Of a DNA stretch of 29,841 nt, positions 29,058 through 29,841 are shown one piece after another (position 1 is the first letter of the stretch; the number at the start of each line of letters is the position of its first letter). Both the position numbers and the translations under genes were made by a program. The notes beneath the pieces are model-generated. The model was not told where the DNA came from. It searched no databases and saw nothing but the letters and a program-made list of their open reading frames with translations. The stretch lies in contig DNJC01000110.1 of the NCBI GenBank assembly GCA_003490025.1, positions 1 to 29,841 of the forward strand, in the 5' to 3' direction. The stretch is from Geobacter sp. (GTDB lineage: Bacteria > Desulfobacterota > Desulfuromonadia > Geobacterales > Geobacteraceae).

Positions 29058-29569
29058 TTATCGTGCTGATCGGGTATCGCGGTACGGGGAAAACCGCTGT
29101 GGGAGATCTCCTTTCCCAGCGACTCCGGATCCCTTGTGTCCGCATGGACGATGAAGTGGTTGAAAGGGCCGGCATGCCGATAAATGACATCGTCGCCCGG
29201 TTCGGCTGGCCCAAGTTCCGCGACATGGAATCCGAAGTGGCTGTGGACATGTCGCAGCGCGACAACATCATCGTGGATACCGGTGGCGGCGTCATCGAAA
29301 GACAGGAAAATGTCGACGCGCTCAAGAAGAATGCCCGCATCTTCTGGCTCAAGGCTTCGGTGGATACCATCGTGTCACGGATCCAGGACGGCACCGCCCG
29401 TCCGGCGTTGACCACCGGGAAGACCTTCACCGAAGAAGTGGCCGAGGTGCTGGAGCGGCGCAATCCGAAGTACCAGGCCGCCGCCCACCACGAGATAGTC
29501 ACCGACGAACGGACCCCGGAGCAGATCGCCGACGAGATCATCGCCTTGTGGACCAAAGCGCAGCGGTGA
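29054..29569 (+). CDS. aroK: Shikimate kinase
   Basis: A 171-residue P-loop kinase that phosphorylates shikimate at the 3-hydroxyl. Walker A GYRGTGKT (7-14), substrate-binding Asp32/Asp33 in RMDDEV, the conserved Arg of KFRDMESE, and GGGV (residues near 78). It begins in the four-base ATGA overlap with aroE. The length is usual for the AroK/AroL family; I use aroK as the general symbol. A strong terminator follows at 29634. Confidence 0.94.
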   Translation: MIIVLIGYRGTGKTAVGDLLSQRLRIPCVRMDDEVVERAGMPINDIVARFGWPKFRDMESEVAVDMSQRDNIIVDTGGGVIERQENVDALKKNARIFWLKASVDTIVSRIQDGTARPALTTGKTFTEEVAEVLERRNPKYQAAAHHEIVTDERTPEQIADEIIALWTKAQR

Positions 29570-29633
29570 TCCCAGTTCCCTTTCGGTCCGCCTGATCAGG
29601 CGGGTTCAGCAGTCTGAATGTCAAACCATTTAC

Positions 29634-29671
29634 AAGGCCCTTCCGGCAGTACCGGAAGGGCCTTATTTTTA
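29634..29671 (+). terminator. Intrinsic terminator after aroK
   Basis: AAGGCCCTTCCGG (29634-29646) and its perfect complement (29652-29664) with a 5-base loop, then ATTTTTA: a textbook intrinsic terminator 65 bp after the aroK stop. Confidence 0.92.
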
Positions 29672-29841
29672 ATCTCCCTCCCCTTCAAGGGGGGGGGCAG
29701 GGTCACTGCCGTTAAGTTAAGAAACTTGAGTTCCATCTCTCTTTGACAAAGCGGTCCCCGCCCCCGGAGGGGGAGGGTTAGGGAGGGGGGCTCTGCCGGT
29801 TCTTTGCTGAAGCCGCTAGTCTTCCCCCCTCCCAACCTCCC
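29672..29841. repeat. G/C-rich dispersed repeats at the right end
   Basis: About 170 bp without a gene. It holds a CCCTCCCC-TTCAA-GGGGGGGG hairpin (about 29676-29697), an inverted G-rich block (29760-29791), and a C-rich block at 29821-29841 identical to 1812-1832. They look like copies of one intergenic repeat family; the last one is cut by the window end. Confidence 0.7.

Overview
The window looks like the chromosome of a member of the Geobacterales (Geobacter/Geomonas-type, Desulfuromonadota). This rests on high GC, the gene order thrS-infC-rpmI-rplT-pheS-pheT-ihfA-merR, a dense set of two-component and chemotaxis-like genes, and a sulfur-carrier-based methionine locus. No phage, transposase or CRISPR array is seen. 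The organism assignment is inference from gene content; no search was possible.

Positions 1-4740 (minus strand) hold a sulfur-transfer block. metY, a ubiquitin-like sulfur carrier, its E1-like activating enzyme and a JAMM protease are tightly linked. They are followed by a siroheme-type reductase with two ferredoxin clusters, a TusA-like protein and the start of mnmA. The set matches, gene for gene, the protein-thiocarboxylate route to homocysteine described in Wolinella succinogenes (MetY/HcyS/HcyF/HcyD/Sir). Here the carrier ends in Gly-Gly-Gly-Arg. cysK (5235-6188) is transcribed divergently, so a free-sulfide route to cysteine lies next to the carrier-bound route to homocysteine.

Positions 6361-8297 hold a stand-alone HybB/NrfD-like membrane protein and an exported nuclease-fold protein that has lost most of its catalytic residues. 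Positions 8574-13319 look like a self-contained sigma-54 circuit: a candidate upstream activator site, a -24/-12 promoter, an iron alcohol dehydrogenase, a cytosolic GAF-PAS histidine kinase and an NtrC-type activator. Positions 13683-18372 encode a REC-PAS-kinase-REC hybrid, a CheR-TPR methyltransferase and CheB, with no CheA, CheW or receptor beside them. A family 9 glycosyltransferase and a minus-strand DUF4160/DUF2442 pair follow.

Positions 20417-29569 are core information-processing genes: tRNA-Val, thrS, infC (apparent AUA start), rpmI, rplT (structured spacer upstream), pheS, pheT, ihfA, a MerR regulator, tRNA-Pro, aroE and aroK. A strong terminator follows at 29634-29671. Long intergenic regions carry palindromic REP-like repeats (1893-1920, 8787-8850, 13344-13482) and G/C-rich repeats shared between the two ends of the window.
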